Part shown: positions 12,003-23,056 of the stretch, piece after piece
Layout of the letters: each line of letters opens with the position of its first letter
Numbering within the stretch: position 1 is the first letter of the stretch
NCBI GenBank assembly: GCA_013180625.2
Contig: SNVD02014110.1
Span: 248,001-312,000 of the forward strand
Origin: Boswellia sacra
Taxonomy: Eukaryota; Streptophyta; Magnoliopsida; Sapindales; Burseraceae
Reading direction: 5' to 3'
Length of the DNA stretch: 64,000 nucleotides
Translations under genes and position numbers: made by a program
The notes under the pieces: model-generated
What the model was told of the DNA's origin: nothing
The model's database searches: none
What the model saw: the letters and a program-made list of their open reading frames with translations, nothing else

Positions 12003-12089
12003 CTATAGCATGAAAAATTTTCAGGATGTGTCTATATTTCACTTAAGTCCCCTAATTATGTCTATTTTTTCAATTTTCTTTTTCAAAAA
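12003..12089 (-). repeat. MULE 1 right terminal inverted repeat
   Basis: Inverted match of 1982-2073. Its outer end (TTTCAAAAA, 12081-12089) was used as the target site of MULE 2, so the two elements touch with no spacer. A few terminal bases of MULE 1 may now lie beyond the other end of MULE 2, after 32407. Confidence 0.8.
12081..12089. repeat. Left target-site copy flanking MULE 2
   Basis: TTTCAAAAA directly precedes the left inverted repeat of MULE 2. Its partner TTTGAAAAA at 32399-32407 directly follows the right inverted repeat. Nine bases is the usual Mutator duplication length. One mismatch in nine is acceptable for an old insertion, but A/T-rich sequence makes chance matching easier. 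Confidence 0.65.
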
Positions 12090-12199
12090 GAGAAATTTTC
12101 AAAACTAACCTCCAAAAAACAAAATTTTTATTCATAGCCCCCCTCAATAATTTTTTCAGCTGACTAGCCTCCATACCTATAAATGACCAATTTACCCTC
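12090..12199 (+). repeat. MULE 2 left terminal inverted repeat
   Basis: Matches the reverse complement of 32290-32398 at roughly nine in ten positions, with long identical runs such as TCATAGCCCCCCTCAATAAT and CCTATAAATGACCAATTT. The outer end is GAGAAATTTTCAAAACTAACC, against GAAAAATTCTCAAACTAACC on the other side. Confidence 0.92.
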
Positions 12200-12593
12200 A
12201 TGACATTTACTTTCTCTAACTAACCTAACCACCACCATAACTCTCTCTCTCTAACTATCTAAGGTTTCTATGGCTATACAACAAATAATCAACATAAATA
12301 CATTCAGAGCAGGCTGAGCAGCAATCAAACATATTATAATACATAAAAAACATAAGAAAAAAGGCTCATTTGGATTGAAAAGAGTTAGAAATTGAGGTAA
12401 TGTGCATTTGCAACTCAATTGTAGCTCATTCATTTAAGTTTTTCAATGATTAGAATAATAAATATCATATCATATGCGTTGATATAGTTGAACAAAGGTT
12501 GAAATAGATGAATGTAGATTGGTTTTGTTGGGTTCATGGCAAGAAATCATGTTTTGTTGCGTTCGTATGTGGGTGTAAAAACCCAGAAGTTCA

Positions 12594-12790
12594 AAAATTC
12601 GACTATAATTCGATGGTTTGATAGTTTGATAGTCTAATTGTCGAATACTGTCGAAAAATCGTCGAATAATCAAAACATCATCGAACCATTATATGAATCG
12701 TCGAAGTAGCAATCGAATTGTCGAACTATTATTGAGTATTCGTTGAATTAAGCGTTGAATTGTCAAATATTGTCTAACCATTTGACAGAC
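12594..12790. repeat. Sub-terminal TCGAA-rich array, left side of MULE 2
   Basis: About 200 bases with repeated TTCGA, GTCGAA and ATCGAA motifs spaced 8-20 bases apart (for example ATTGTCGAATACTGTCGAAA). It is the counterpart of the larger array at 30910-31860. The motif core TCGA is shared with MULE 1 but the surrounding sequence differs. Confidence 0.75.
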
Positions 12791-12839
12791 TTGTTATTTT
12801 TACCCCTTTTTTTTTACTTTTTTAGGTTTTATTTTTTGT

Positions 12840-15690
12840 ATTTTCTCAAATTTGTAGATATTTTGGATTGTCCAAATGGAGGATATCGGTTTCGCGTTGT
12901 TCTACGGTGGAAAATTTGAGACGAATGCTAGTAGAATGTTGTTTACATTGGTGGAGATGGCTTTCCATTGTTGATTCAAAGGGAGACATCTTACCAAGAG
13001 TTTTTGCTATAGATTTGTGACATCTTGGGCTAGATGGGCATCGAGCAAAGTTGAAATTAACTGCCCAATTTAATCTAACCAATAGTGTGAGGTCGTTCCC
13101 TATCTAATGTGAGCGTGAATATAAATTTCTCATCGCAGACAGTTTGAAACATTTATCATCATACACACTGTTGTACGTCGAGGTTGAGCAGTGTAAGAAG
13201 CCATCGTCTAGAATTGAAACATGTTCAATCCATGTTGAAACTCCAAACCATTAGACATCTGAGCAGCCTAAACAACCTGTAAACAGTAATGTGCCATCGT
13301 TTGTCATGCATGGTGATCTTGTCCATGATTGTGGTGGCACTGGGGATGTTAATATTGGAGCTATATATGTTGATAGTAATGTTGGGCATGTTAGTAATGT
13401 TCGATACTGTGGTAATCTTATAGGTGATGATTTTGAAATCACAAAAGATGTTCATGGCCTTGAGAGTATCAAAGAAGAATTTTAAGAGTTGTCAAGAGTC
13501 AGAGATATTTGTGAGGGTGGATGTACAACAAACAAGGGAGACAATGTGGATGAGGCATCAAATGAGGGAACACATGTTGAGCATGGTGATGTTGGAGCAT
13601 ATGGTGAGCATGGTTATGGTGTGGACAATGATGATATGGAGTTACAAATATCACATCCTATTATGACTCCGGTAAGGCCATGAGATGTCGAAACATCAAC
13701 ACATTTGGAAGAAGTGGGACAAGCTGGGGAACCATGTTAGTGTTGATCTTATCCTTGAAAGAGCGAATGATATATTTCATTTCATGCCTCCAATACCACT
13801 ATCCATGACATCAGTTTCGCATGACACCAATGAAATTGAAGGTGGAGAAGTTTTGCCTGGACATGTATTGTCAAACAAAATAGAACTTCGACACGATCTA
13901 GGAAACATGGTGTTGCAATAGAACTTTGAGTTTAAGGTGACGAGATCTACAAAGGTCCAGTTTGAGGCTGGTTGTTGAGAGGACGTTTGTAAATGGCATT
14001 TAAGAGCAACAAAAGTTGGAAACACCGATTACTTCCAAGTTAAGGTGTTTAACAATAATCACACGTGTGACGGGGTAGGACTACATCCAAACCATAGACC
14101 AGGAAGTGCTGAACTCATCGAAAAACATATAAAAGAGAAGTTCGTGAACGCCACAAGAATATATCGGCCAAGGGAAATAATGGAGGATGTTCAAATAGAC
14201 TTGCACATAGCCATTAGTTACCAAAAGGCTTGACGGGCAAAAGACGCTGCTTTAAACCAACTCTATGGGATCGCAGCGGAGTCATTTCGCTTGTTACCTT
14301 CATATTCTTACATGGTGGAGACAACAAATCCTGGTACATTTACCACACTTGAAGTTAATGAAGACAATCGCTTTAAATACTATTTCATGGCATCAGGAGC
14401 GTCAATTTCAGGATTTCGAACTTCTATCTGACCTGTTGTGGTTGTCGATGGCACATTTTTTACGGGTAAATGCAAATGTATAATGTTTTTGGCACAAAGC
14501 TTAGATGGTAACAACCAAATATTTTCGTTGGCAATTGGCTTTGGGTCCTCAGAAAATGATGAGTCATAGGGATGGTTCATGTTCAGGTTATATAGGATTG
14601 TTGGTGATGTGGACATTCTGGTTATCATATTCGATCGACATAAAAGCATTGAAAAGGCTATCTATAACATATTTCCAGATGCCATGTTTTGGATTTGTAT
14701 GCATAATCTTGAATGCAACATGAAGAGTAAGTTCAAGAACAAGTACCTAGTATCATCATTTATTGATGTAGCAAAGGCATATCGAGAAGCAAAATTCAAT
14801 GGGTTTTTTGAACAAGTCAGAGGCATTAATGCACGTGCCACTGAATACTTGATTGCAACAGATGTGCGTAAATGGGCCTGCAACCATTTTCCTGGTAATA
14901 GATTCAGTATCATGATAACAAATATCGCTGAGTTTATGAATAACAGAATGAAGCAATCTAAGAACCTAGGAATCACATTGATATGTGAATTTTATGGACA
15001 GGTTTGTTATCTTATTTCAAAATTTAATCTTACTTGCATAGGTTTTATTATTCTACATTGACAGTCATTGTGTTAACTTTACCACAGATGTTGCAACAGT
15101 GGTTCCATGAAAGGCGAGAAGAGGCTGCCAAGTCGACAATAGTGTTGACAAAATGGACTGAGAAGTTATTGTAGGAACGAAAAAACAAGTCTACACACTG
15201 CATGTGTCTCCAATCAATATGCATTTATTCCAAGTGTATTCTGGTAGTAGTCTTGACGTGGTTGATTTTAATGCCCGTACATATTTGTGCAAGGCATTTT
15301 ATCTTAACTAGCTACCATGTGTACATGCAATTGTGGCTTGCCGTTATGCGAAGCTTAGATCGCTTACACCTTATTGTAGCCCGATGTACACAAATGGACA
15401 CCTATTGCTTGCTTATGCATCACCCGTGATTCCTGTTGGGATGTATAAGTGGTCTTGACTAAGGTTCGAGAGTAGTTTGTATTGCCATTGATCAATCGAC
15501 AGTAGGCTGGACATAGACGTACACAAGGTATTCCTTCAGTGGGCGAATCCATTAGACAGCGTAAGTGTGGACGTTACGGGCGCCTTAGTCACAATTGACA
15601 AACATGCCAAAATCCTGTACCCCTTCATCCTTCAGTCCATATTGAAGCGGAAGCTTCCTCGATCTCTTGAGTGGACCTTGGTCATGGATA
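12840..15690 (+). pseudogene. mudrA-type transposase remnant of MULE 2
   Basis: Order matches the MULE 1 transposase: a PB1-like start (about 12870-13080), an acidic linker (13290-13690), a MuDR DNA-binding domain (13925-14240, with WHLRATKVGN, NNHTCDGVGLHPNHRPG and RIYRPREIMEDVQ), then the catalytic core. The first Asp is in VVVVDGTFFTG (about 14440), the second in VIIFDRHKSIE (about 14630), Glu in ITNIAEFMNNR (about 14930). An intron-like GT...AG gap lies near 15003-15087. A SWIM finger (LPCVHAIVACRYAKL, about 15322-15366) and zinc knuckle (CGRYGRLSHN, then QTCQNPVPLH, 15560-15625) follow. Many stops and frame changes (for example after YQKA at 14233, before QTCQNP, and at 13919) show it is dead. 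Confidence 0.85.
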
Positions 15691-15699
15691 TGTACCTTC

Positions 15700-16022
15700 A
15701 CTTCGTAAATGTTTCATGTTATTGCGTATAAATGTGCTTATTTGTATCATTTCATACATTTAATGTTATTGATACATTTAATGTTATTGCTTTCGGTTGT
15801 CTACCTTTACTTCGTGGTTAATAACTTTTGTTCATTGATAATGCCTGAATGTTACTGTTTGTCATTATTAAAAGATAATTTTTTGTGTTAATCTTCCATT
15901 TGATTGTTTTTGTTTACAGCTGTATTCATGTTGGAAAAAATGAACATTGTACGTATAAAATGTTCTATACATAAAAAAGTAAACTAATATACGTATAACA
16001 CTACTATGTCCTGATGTTGTCC
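15700..16022. other. Non-coding MULE 2 interior left of the retrotransposon
   Basis: AT-rich sequence downstream of the transposase, with repeated ATTTAATGTTATTG and TATACGTATAA words. It contains no trace of the missing 3' part of the MULE 2 peptidase gene, which would be expected on the - strand here or just beyond. This supports a deletion at the 16022/16023 junction. Confidence 0.6.
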
Positions 16023-17203
16023 TTTGATTCAATAATTATAACTCAATTGAAAGTTTCACATCTCAAACAATCAATCGAAAAATATGTATAGTATAGCATA
16101 AATGACAAACACATGTATTTGATATGCATAAACTCTTTACAAGTAATATTTACCAACAACATTCATCCTTACAAGTTATCCAAGAGCGACAATATATCAC
16201 ATGACAATATTGCAGTAAAGGACTAACTCATAAAACAAAACTACCAGTAACAATTATAATTCAACACGAATCACATAAAGAAAGCATGACTGAATTTATA
16301 TTAAATTGAGAATTATAATTTCTGGATTAAAAAGAAATCACAAGATGAGAAAGAGTTTAACACATAAACAAACATACAATCTTTATAGCCCTTGAGGTAG
16401 AATGAAAGTGGAGAAATAGATAAACTACACATACAAATTCATCTCTAGCCTTACCAAGAGTTCTAGCCTAACTTACAATTCATTCTTATCATTTCTAAAA
16501 AGAAAATACAAGAGAGAATTGTAATATACAATGATAAAATGTAAACTCAAATGATTTTTCTCTCCCTCCCATTTAATTCCTCAAGTTGTCCTTAAATAGG
16601 TGATGAAATGGAACTATTATACCAAACCTCCACCATTTTTCCACATTGGCGGCTACCAAACATTCCACCAATTTGCAGCTGATTTTTGACCACCAAATGG
16701 ACTGAATTGGGCTTTCTGGAAAACATAAAAGTTGTAGCACTTTGTCTCAGCTTTCCAGGGCCACCAGATTCATACAATTTGGACAAGTATTCTTTGAGAT
16801 ATGGCCCAAATACTAGACATGGGTCGAGCTAAAAAAAAAAGAAATACAATTTGGTTTTATTGTGTCTCAATTTCGGCCCATCAAATATTGGATTTGGGCT
16901 TTTGATTGTTCTTCAACTTTGTGTAAAATTGAGACATGTTGCTTCAAGTTCAATAATCTCTCCATTTTGATCTATAAATTGTGTCCATTTTATTAAACCT
17001 GAAAAAATGATTTTCATTAATCACAATTTAAGGATAACACTTTATTTCAAGATAAAGACTAAAGAAAATGCAAAAGAAATGAAACAAATGTAAAAGAGGC
17101 ATAAGCAAAATAATTATGCTAAAATATCATAAAAGCTTTATAATACTGTCCAATTAGCTTTAATTATTTATGCTTAAGAGTGTACTTTCATACGTATATC
17201 ACA
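16023..17203 (-). repeat. 3' LTR of the gypsy element, truncated
   Basis: Matches 26603-27784 along its length. The first ~242 bases of the complete LTR (26361-26602 on the + strand) are absent here, so the outer end is lost. It keeps about 45 bases near 16772-16820 that the right LTR lacks. The inner edge ends ...CGTATATCACA, reading TGTGATATACG on the element strand. A purine-rich tract, GGCTGGGGAT on the - strand (17204-17213), lies directly upstream and is the likely polypurine tract. Confidence 0.9.
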
Positions 17204-18475
17204 ATCCCCAGCCAGCTTATTGGTAGTCCCTAGCAATTCAAGCGTAAATGAAGCATGAAGAACTACTTCAGCATTTCAAACAAAAAGTCACTTCAAGATC
17301 ACAATTGCTATAAATGTTATTTCAATCATAACTTCCAAAACTGAGCACATGTGAATCAAGCCAAAAACTTCTTACCACAAACCGTAACACATATAGCCTT
17401 GAAAATTACTCTATGTAAAAGCCTAAACTCCATATCCTCACAGGTGAACGACTGTTTAAGAAGGCTATGATTTCTCTCATGGAGTTGGAAAACAGAATAA
17501 ACACTCAAGAAAAGGTCACATTTAAGGACAGATAGACAACTAACATTGATCCAAAGATAGGAAAATCCAATGTTTAGAATCAAACCATTCTTGCAACATG
17601 CTACCTTTAGGATTTCATTTATCTTGAGTGAATAAATACAGCTTGGTGAGAAAAGACTGCTTTATAAAACTTCTATCTTCGAAAATTGAATGAAGACATT
17701 ACTGAATCGAACTGACTTCTTCTCTTTTTTTTCTTTTTTTCTTTTTTTTCACAAGAATTGAAATTTCATCTTGAATCGTCCCTTAGCTCAATTCGAGTAA
17801 TGACATTTTAAACAAGGATTAATCAATTCAAAGGATCAATGAAAGTTCGTAAGCTGTTTTCTCAACCTCTACACTCACTAACAAAAGATGTGTGAGATTA
17901 AAAAAATGTGAACTTAAACATGAGAATTCTCTTGGCTATATACATTGAATCATCCATCTTACCATAAGGCTTATCATTGTGCTCAAAATAATTTCAGAAA
18001 TCATTCTTTGATAACCTAAATAGAAAAGATGACTCAAACCAATAATTTTGAAATCATACCTAGATTAAAAAACAAACTCATTTAGACAAGAATTACCGAG
18101 AAAACATGCAATAAGCAGCTGTGCATGAAATATAATTCAAAAATAAAAAATAAATCAACTAGTTAGAATGCGTTTCAAGAGGTCAAAACTATACTGCCTA
18201 CTCTGCCATTCTGGATCTATTAATCTAGAATGCGTCTCAAGAGATAATGAACTCTTTACACTGCCATTCTCAGACTAATAGATTTTTTTTTTGAAATGCA
18301 ATGCAAAACATATGCCTCCTATCTACCCCCAACCAGAGCGAAACATTGTCCTCAATGTTTAAATGTAGAAAGAGAAAGTATAGGACACATCACCTGAAGC
18401 TTCAGTTATTCAAGAGAAACAAACCTGAAAAATACTTCATAAAATATTGTGAACAAAGGCAAAAGTAAAAAAAAG
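17204..18475 (-). other. Non-coding 3' region of the gypsy element
   Basis: Between the 3' LTR and the LOG copy. No protein recognised. An imperfect tandem repeat lies at 18166-18285, with two units beginning AGAATGCGT-(T/C)-TCAAGAG and containing CTGCCATTCT. A related GGATGCGTCTCAAGAG unit occurs at 19516-19560 on the far side of the LOG copy. Confidence 0.6.
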
Positions 18476-19120
18476 TTACAAACGAAGTGTCAGATTCAAT
18501 TTTCTCTCATTACTCATTCCCACTAACCAATTAATTTGAGATGCTTCAAGGTCAGGTTCATAAACAAAAGCTTGCAATTTATCAATTAGTTCATTAGCAG
18601 TTGAGACAGAGACAAGGATCCGTTGTGCTGATTGTGAGATAAATCTTTGTTCCATAGCTTGATTAACAAAACACAATAAACAATCAAAGAAATTATTGAC
18701 ATTCAACAAACCTATAGGTTTCTGGTGGATATTGAGTTGGGCCCAAGAGACAACTTGAAAGATTTCTTCCATTGTTCCAAAACCTCCTAGTAAAGCAATA
18801 AAGGCATCTGCATTTACAATCATACGAGCTATGCGTTTATGCATGGATGAGACCTGTAATTCCTCTCCAACTGTTTTCCCAGCAACGTTAACTAAAGCTT
18901 TAGGAATAATGCCTAAAACTTGACTTCCTTTTGAGTATGCAGTTGTTGACACACACCCCATTAACCCACGGTTACCTCCCCTATAAATTAAATGAAGTTT
19001 TCTCTCAGCTAGAACCTTACCAAGATTATGAGTTGCTTCTATAAAAGCTATATCTTTACCAGGCTGAGATCCACAAAATACACATATATTTCAGAATCGA
19101 CGAGCTGAGGTTCCCTCCAT
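18476..19120 (-). pseudogene. Intron-free LONELY GUY (cytokinin riboside 5'-monophosphate phosphoribohydrolase) copy inside the retrotransposon
   Basis: From the ATG at 19118-19120 the - strand reads MEGTSARRF, then an in-frame TGA (19091-19093), then NICVFCGSQPGKD, RGGNRGLMGCVS, VLGIIPKAL, ADAFIALLGGFGTMEEI, WAQLNIHQKPIGLLNV and so on to the stop at 18476. About 214 codons is the normal LOG length. LOG enzymes release active cytokinin bases from nucleotides. The family motif PGGYGTxEE is LGGFGTMEE here: P to L and Y to F, with the Glu kept; the R-K/Q-AEM region is reduced to HKRIARM. Plant LOG genes are split by several introns, but this copy has none. A shorter product from the Met at 18961 would lack the nucleotide-binding N-terminus. 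It is probably non-functional. Confidence 0.88.
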
Positions 19121-20299
19121 TTTGATACAACTCACTAACAGTATATGCAAATGAAGAACATGAGATGTATTTATAGAATGCAAAAAGGTAGTACAATAAT
19201 GACATCTATATAGGTAGCTCAACTGTTTGTCTGACAAACGTTGAAAATAAAAATAAAATAAAAATAGAAACTCAAAAATAACAGCAAGCGTGCATATGTA
19301 CAGGTAGTTGTGATTGTGGCTCACATCTTCCTCTAGTTTTACGTCCAGTAACAGCTGAAACACCTTCTATGAGTTGGGGATACGCTTCCCATCCAATTTT
19401 CTTATAAATTGGCAAACAGGGTCGTCTTGAGTCAGATTCCCGAGACTATAGCGTTCTTGCTCTTCCCGAAATTGTGTCCATAATCTTAAAATCTCTCACT
19501 GCACAAGTCCACAAGGATGCGTCTCAAGAGTCAACAAGATATTATCTAGAGACTCTTTACTCAGTCCATCCTTAATGAACTGAATCTTATCTTCTCGATT
19601 GACAGACACATATCCTGAAGAGTGACATCGCTTATTACAGGTTCATCGTGCACATTTGTGACAAACTTGTAATTTATTTGCTCTCCGCTTTTTCGCGTAA
19701 GAGCTTTTACCCAAACCAGGCATGAAGGAAACAAAGGCTTTTGAACATTCACCAGATAATCAAACTTTGGCTTCAATTAACCATCGTAAATCAACAGGTA
19801 AACCCATGAGCATTAGCAATTTTAACCTTGCAAACCGTGCTTTGTAAATTTTGAGTAATGTATTTGGAGGAAAAAAAGGAAAATGTCTACGAAGGTTTGA
19901 AAGAATCGTATCCATTTTGAAAGATAAAAGAATGCACGATTTTTGTTTAGGTTACAGTTTTTAGGGAACTGAAAAACCGACTTAATTAGTCACGGAGTAC
20001 CATATCCGCCACTTAACCAGGAAGTAAAATAAAACAAGCAAAAGAAAAAAAAAGCAAAAACAAAAAATAAAGTAAAAATTATAGGAAAAACATATAATAA
20101 AAGCAAGACAACGAGATAATGAAAGCAAAAATAAAGTCAAGATATGGTATAGATAGATGATAGAAGCAAAGACAAAGTCAAGATATGGGGTAGATAAATA
20201 ATAAAAGCAAGGACAACCAAATAATAAAAACAAAAATAAGATCAAGATATGGTACAAAAGTCAAGATATGATACAGATAGTGAGATAGACAGAACCTAA
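19121..20299 (-). other. Spacer between integrase and LOG copy
   Basis: Contains TATAAATA on the - strand at 19168-19175, about 50 bases upstream of the LOG ATG, which could be a TATA box kept from the source gene. A short reading at 19561-19776 and the frame just upstream of it (MGLPVDLRWLIEAKV, around 19750-19815) look protein-like, but I do not recognise them. The segment 20030-20290 is a purine-rich simple repeat of AGATATGG, GATAGATGATAGAAGCAA and AAAGTCA words. Confidence 0.55.
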
Positions 20300-20686
20300 T
20301 TAATTAGGATAGACAGGAGGCTCAAGAAAGATCTCCTCGAGACACATAAACTGACTTTCCCTTTCCACATAATTTTTCAACCATTGCCTATTAACTTTGA
20401 AAATTCGACCATCAATGGGGTCCTCAATCTCCACCGCTCCATTGAGAAAAACGTGCTTTACGACAAATGGTCTAGTCCATCGAGATCTCAACTTTCCAAG
20501 GTGTAAATGCAATCGAGAATCATAAAGATAAACTCGTTGATTTAGCTTAAAGTTTTTCTTCAAGATTTGTTTGTCGTGAGCCGCTTTCATCTTAGCCTTG
20601 TAAATCTTGGAGTTGTCATAGGCATCATTCCGCAATTCTTCTATTTCAGACAATTGTGACTTTCTTTGAAGACCTGCAACACTCAA
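20300..20686 (-). pseudogene. gypsy integrase C-terminal segment
   Basis: The reading LQRKSQLSEIEELRNDAYDN continues through IYKAKMKAAHDKQI, then GKLRSRWTRPFVVKHVFLNG, then GRIFKVNRQWLKNYVE. This is the usual end of an Athila/Tat integrase, after the catalytic core at 20816-21300. It is cut off from the core by stops in 20687-20815. No chromodomain follows. The frame stops at 20300. Confidence 0.85.
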
Positions 20687-20815
20687 ATCAAAGTTAAGGG
20701 CTTTGACAGCCTAATAAGCTTTATGTTCTAGCTCAACAGGTAAATGACAAGCTTTCCCATAGACAAGGCGATATGGAGACATCCCTAGAATAGTTTTGGA
20801 TGCAGCGCGATAAGC

Positions 20816-22066
20816 CTATAATGCATCAGAAAGGTGTAAAGACCAGTCTTTGCGATTCGGGTTAACAGTCTTTTCTAGAATCTGCTTGACCTCCCTATTT
20901 ACGAGTTCAGCTTGCCCATTTATCTGTGGATGGTATGCGGTGAAAATCTTATGAAGAACAACATACCTGCGCATCAAAGCTTCAAAAGAACGGTTACAGA
21001 AATGTGTCCCTTGGTCACTGATGATGACATGTGGCGTACCATACCTAGACAACACATTTTCTTTTAAGAATTTTACCACGGTTGTGTTATCATTAGTACG
21101 ACAAGCCATAGCCTCCACCCATTTGGACACATAATCAACAGCTAGAAGAATATAAAGATAACCAAAAGATGGAGGAAAAGGTCTCATAAAGTCAATACCC
21201 CAACAGTCAAATATCTCAATAACAAGAATAAGGCTAAGAGGCATCATATGACGACGAGATAAAGCCCCCAACTTTTGACATCTTTCACATGAACGATAAA
21301 AATTGTTAGTATCTTTAAACAAAGTGGGCCAATAGAGTCCACACTGTAAAATTTTTGCAGCAGTCTTTTTTATTGAGAAATGACCACCACAAGCAGCGCC
21401 ATGGCAAAAGTTTAAGACACTAGCAATTTCACTATCAGGAATGCAATGCCGCATAATTTGGTCAGCGCAATATTTGAAAAGATAAGGATTATCCCAATAA
21501 AAATTATGCACCTCAACCAAGAACTTACGCTTATCTTGTACACTCCAGTCAGATGGAACTTCTCCGTAAACCAAGTAATTTACAATATGGGCATACCAAG
21601 GTACTTGGCTTATAGTGAAAAGATGCTCATCAGGGAAATCATCTTGAATGGGATGGACATTAGTGGAATCATGGAACTCAAGACGGGACAAATGATCTGC
21701 TACAACATTTTCGACGCCCTTCTTGTCCTTAATGGTTAGATCAAATTCTTGCAAAAGAAGAATCCATCTAATTAGACGGGCTTTAGCATCCTTTTTAGAA
21801 AAAAGGTACTTCAAAGCTGCATGGTCAATATACACAGTAATATGTGAACCAATTAAATAAGAATGAAATTTGTCCAAGGAAAAAACAGCAGCTAATAGTT
21901 CCTTTTCAGTAGTAGAATAATTCATTTGAGCATCATTTAAGGTTCTACTAGCATAGTAAACAACAAAGGGTTTGCCCTCCCTTCTTTGACCAAGGACTGC
22001 TCCTATAGCACAGTTACTGGCATCACACATGATCTCAAATGGAAGGCTCCAATCAGGTGACTGCAT
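20816..22066 (-). pseudogene. gypsy RNase H and integrase region
   Basis: A 416-residue open frame. It begins in RNase H ([55 protein letters not shown]). The integrase zinc-binding part follows ([28 protein letters not shown]), then the catalytic core with [20 protein letters not shown] and [14 protein letters not shown], where the D, D and E positions are visible. This is the longest intact stretch of the element. It lacks the end of the protein, found in another frame block at 20300-20686. Confidence 0.92.
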
Positions 22067-22231
22067 AATAGGGGCAGTGGTGAGTTTGGCAATTAATGTC
22101 TGAAATGCGTCCTCACAAGCTTGAGTTCACACAAATTCAGCATCTTTCAATAAGAGGTTACACAATGGTCTAGATATAGAAGAAAAATTTTGTATAAACC
22201 TCCTATAAAAACCAGCATGCCTTAGAAAAGA

Positions 22232-22948
22232 TCAGACATCTTTTATCGTTTTAGGTGTAGGTAATTTAGAGATCAACTCGATCTTAGCCTTGTCAACCTC
22301 CATTCCTCTTTCTGAAATAATGTGTCCCAAAACAATCCCAGAAGACACCATGAAATGACATTTTTTCCAATTAAGCACAAGTCCTTTTTCTTCACACCTA
22401 CTCAAAACAGATTTTAAGTTAAGTAGACATGAATCAAAAGAGTTACCAAAAACAGTCAAATCATCCATAAAAACCTCCATGCATTTTTCAACCATGTCTG
22501 AGAAAATACTAAGCATGCAACGTTGAAAAGTAGCTGGTGCATTACATAATCCAAATGGCATCATACGAAAAGCATAAGTACCAAAAGGGCATGTGAAGGT
22601 AGTCTTATCCTGATCCTCTAGAGCTATCTCTATCTGGTAATATCCTGAGTACCCATCGAGAAAGCAATAAAAGGGATGACCAGCTACACGTTCCAAAATT
22701 TGGTCAATAAAAGGCAATGAAAAGTAGTCTTTTCGGGTGGCTGTGTTTAATTTCCTATAATCAATGCACATTCGCCATCCGGTTACTACTCTAGTTGGAA
22801 CAGACACTCCTTTATCATTTTGAACTACAGTTACTCCAGATTTCTTGGGCACTACCTGTGTTGGACTTACCCATTGACTATCAGATATTGGATAGATTAT
22901 ACCTGCATCTAATAGTTTTAAGACTTTTTTCTTTACTACTTCTTTCAT
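22232..22948 (-). pseudogene. gypsy reverse transcriptase
   Basis: Reads VKKKVLKLLDAGIIYPISDS, WRMCIDYRKLNTATRKD, LPFIDQILERVAGH, FCFLDGYSGYYQI-like text, MPFGLCNAPATFQRCM and the catalytic FMDDLTVFG, then LSRCEEKGLVLNWKKCHFMV. The usual YxDD is FMDD, common in this clade. Stops separate it from the protease above and RNase H below, where one continuous pol frame is expected. Confidence 0.92.
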
Positions 22949-23056
22949 TGTTGGATTAAATCTTCTTTGGGGGTCTCTATGAGGTTGGGTACCTTCCTCT
23001 AGATGGATTCTATGGGAGCATATTAATGGAGAAATACCTTTAATATCAACTATAGT

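Larger units (their letters stand above)
1982..12089. mobile_element. Mutator-like element MULE 1 (Ulp1-carrying, Kaonashi/CUMULE-like)
   Basis: A ~10.1-kb DNA transposon. Seen: the sequence at 1982-2073 is repeated in inverse orientation at 12003-12089, sharing GAAAAAATAG, AATTAGGGG, GACACATC and TGAAAA-TTTTCAT blocks. Inside are a + strand peptidase gene (C48/Ulp1 with DUF1985) on the left and a - strand mudrA-type transposase on the right. This layout is known for plant KI/Kaonashi elements of Arabidopsis and CUMULEs of melon. Both genes contain stops, so the copy is probably not autonomous now. A target-site duplication could not be fixed, because the left flank is an A-run and the right end was hit by MULE 2. 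A weak candidate pair is TTAAAAAAA at 1972-1980 and TTAAAAAGA at 32418-32426. Confidence 0.85.

Noticed and set aside
19982..20257. 91-residue hydrophobic frame downstream of integrase
   Set aside because: Translation of a purine-rich simple repeat; codon pattern is repetitive.
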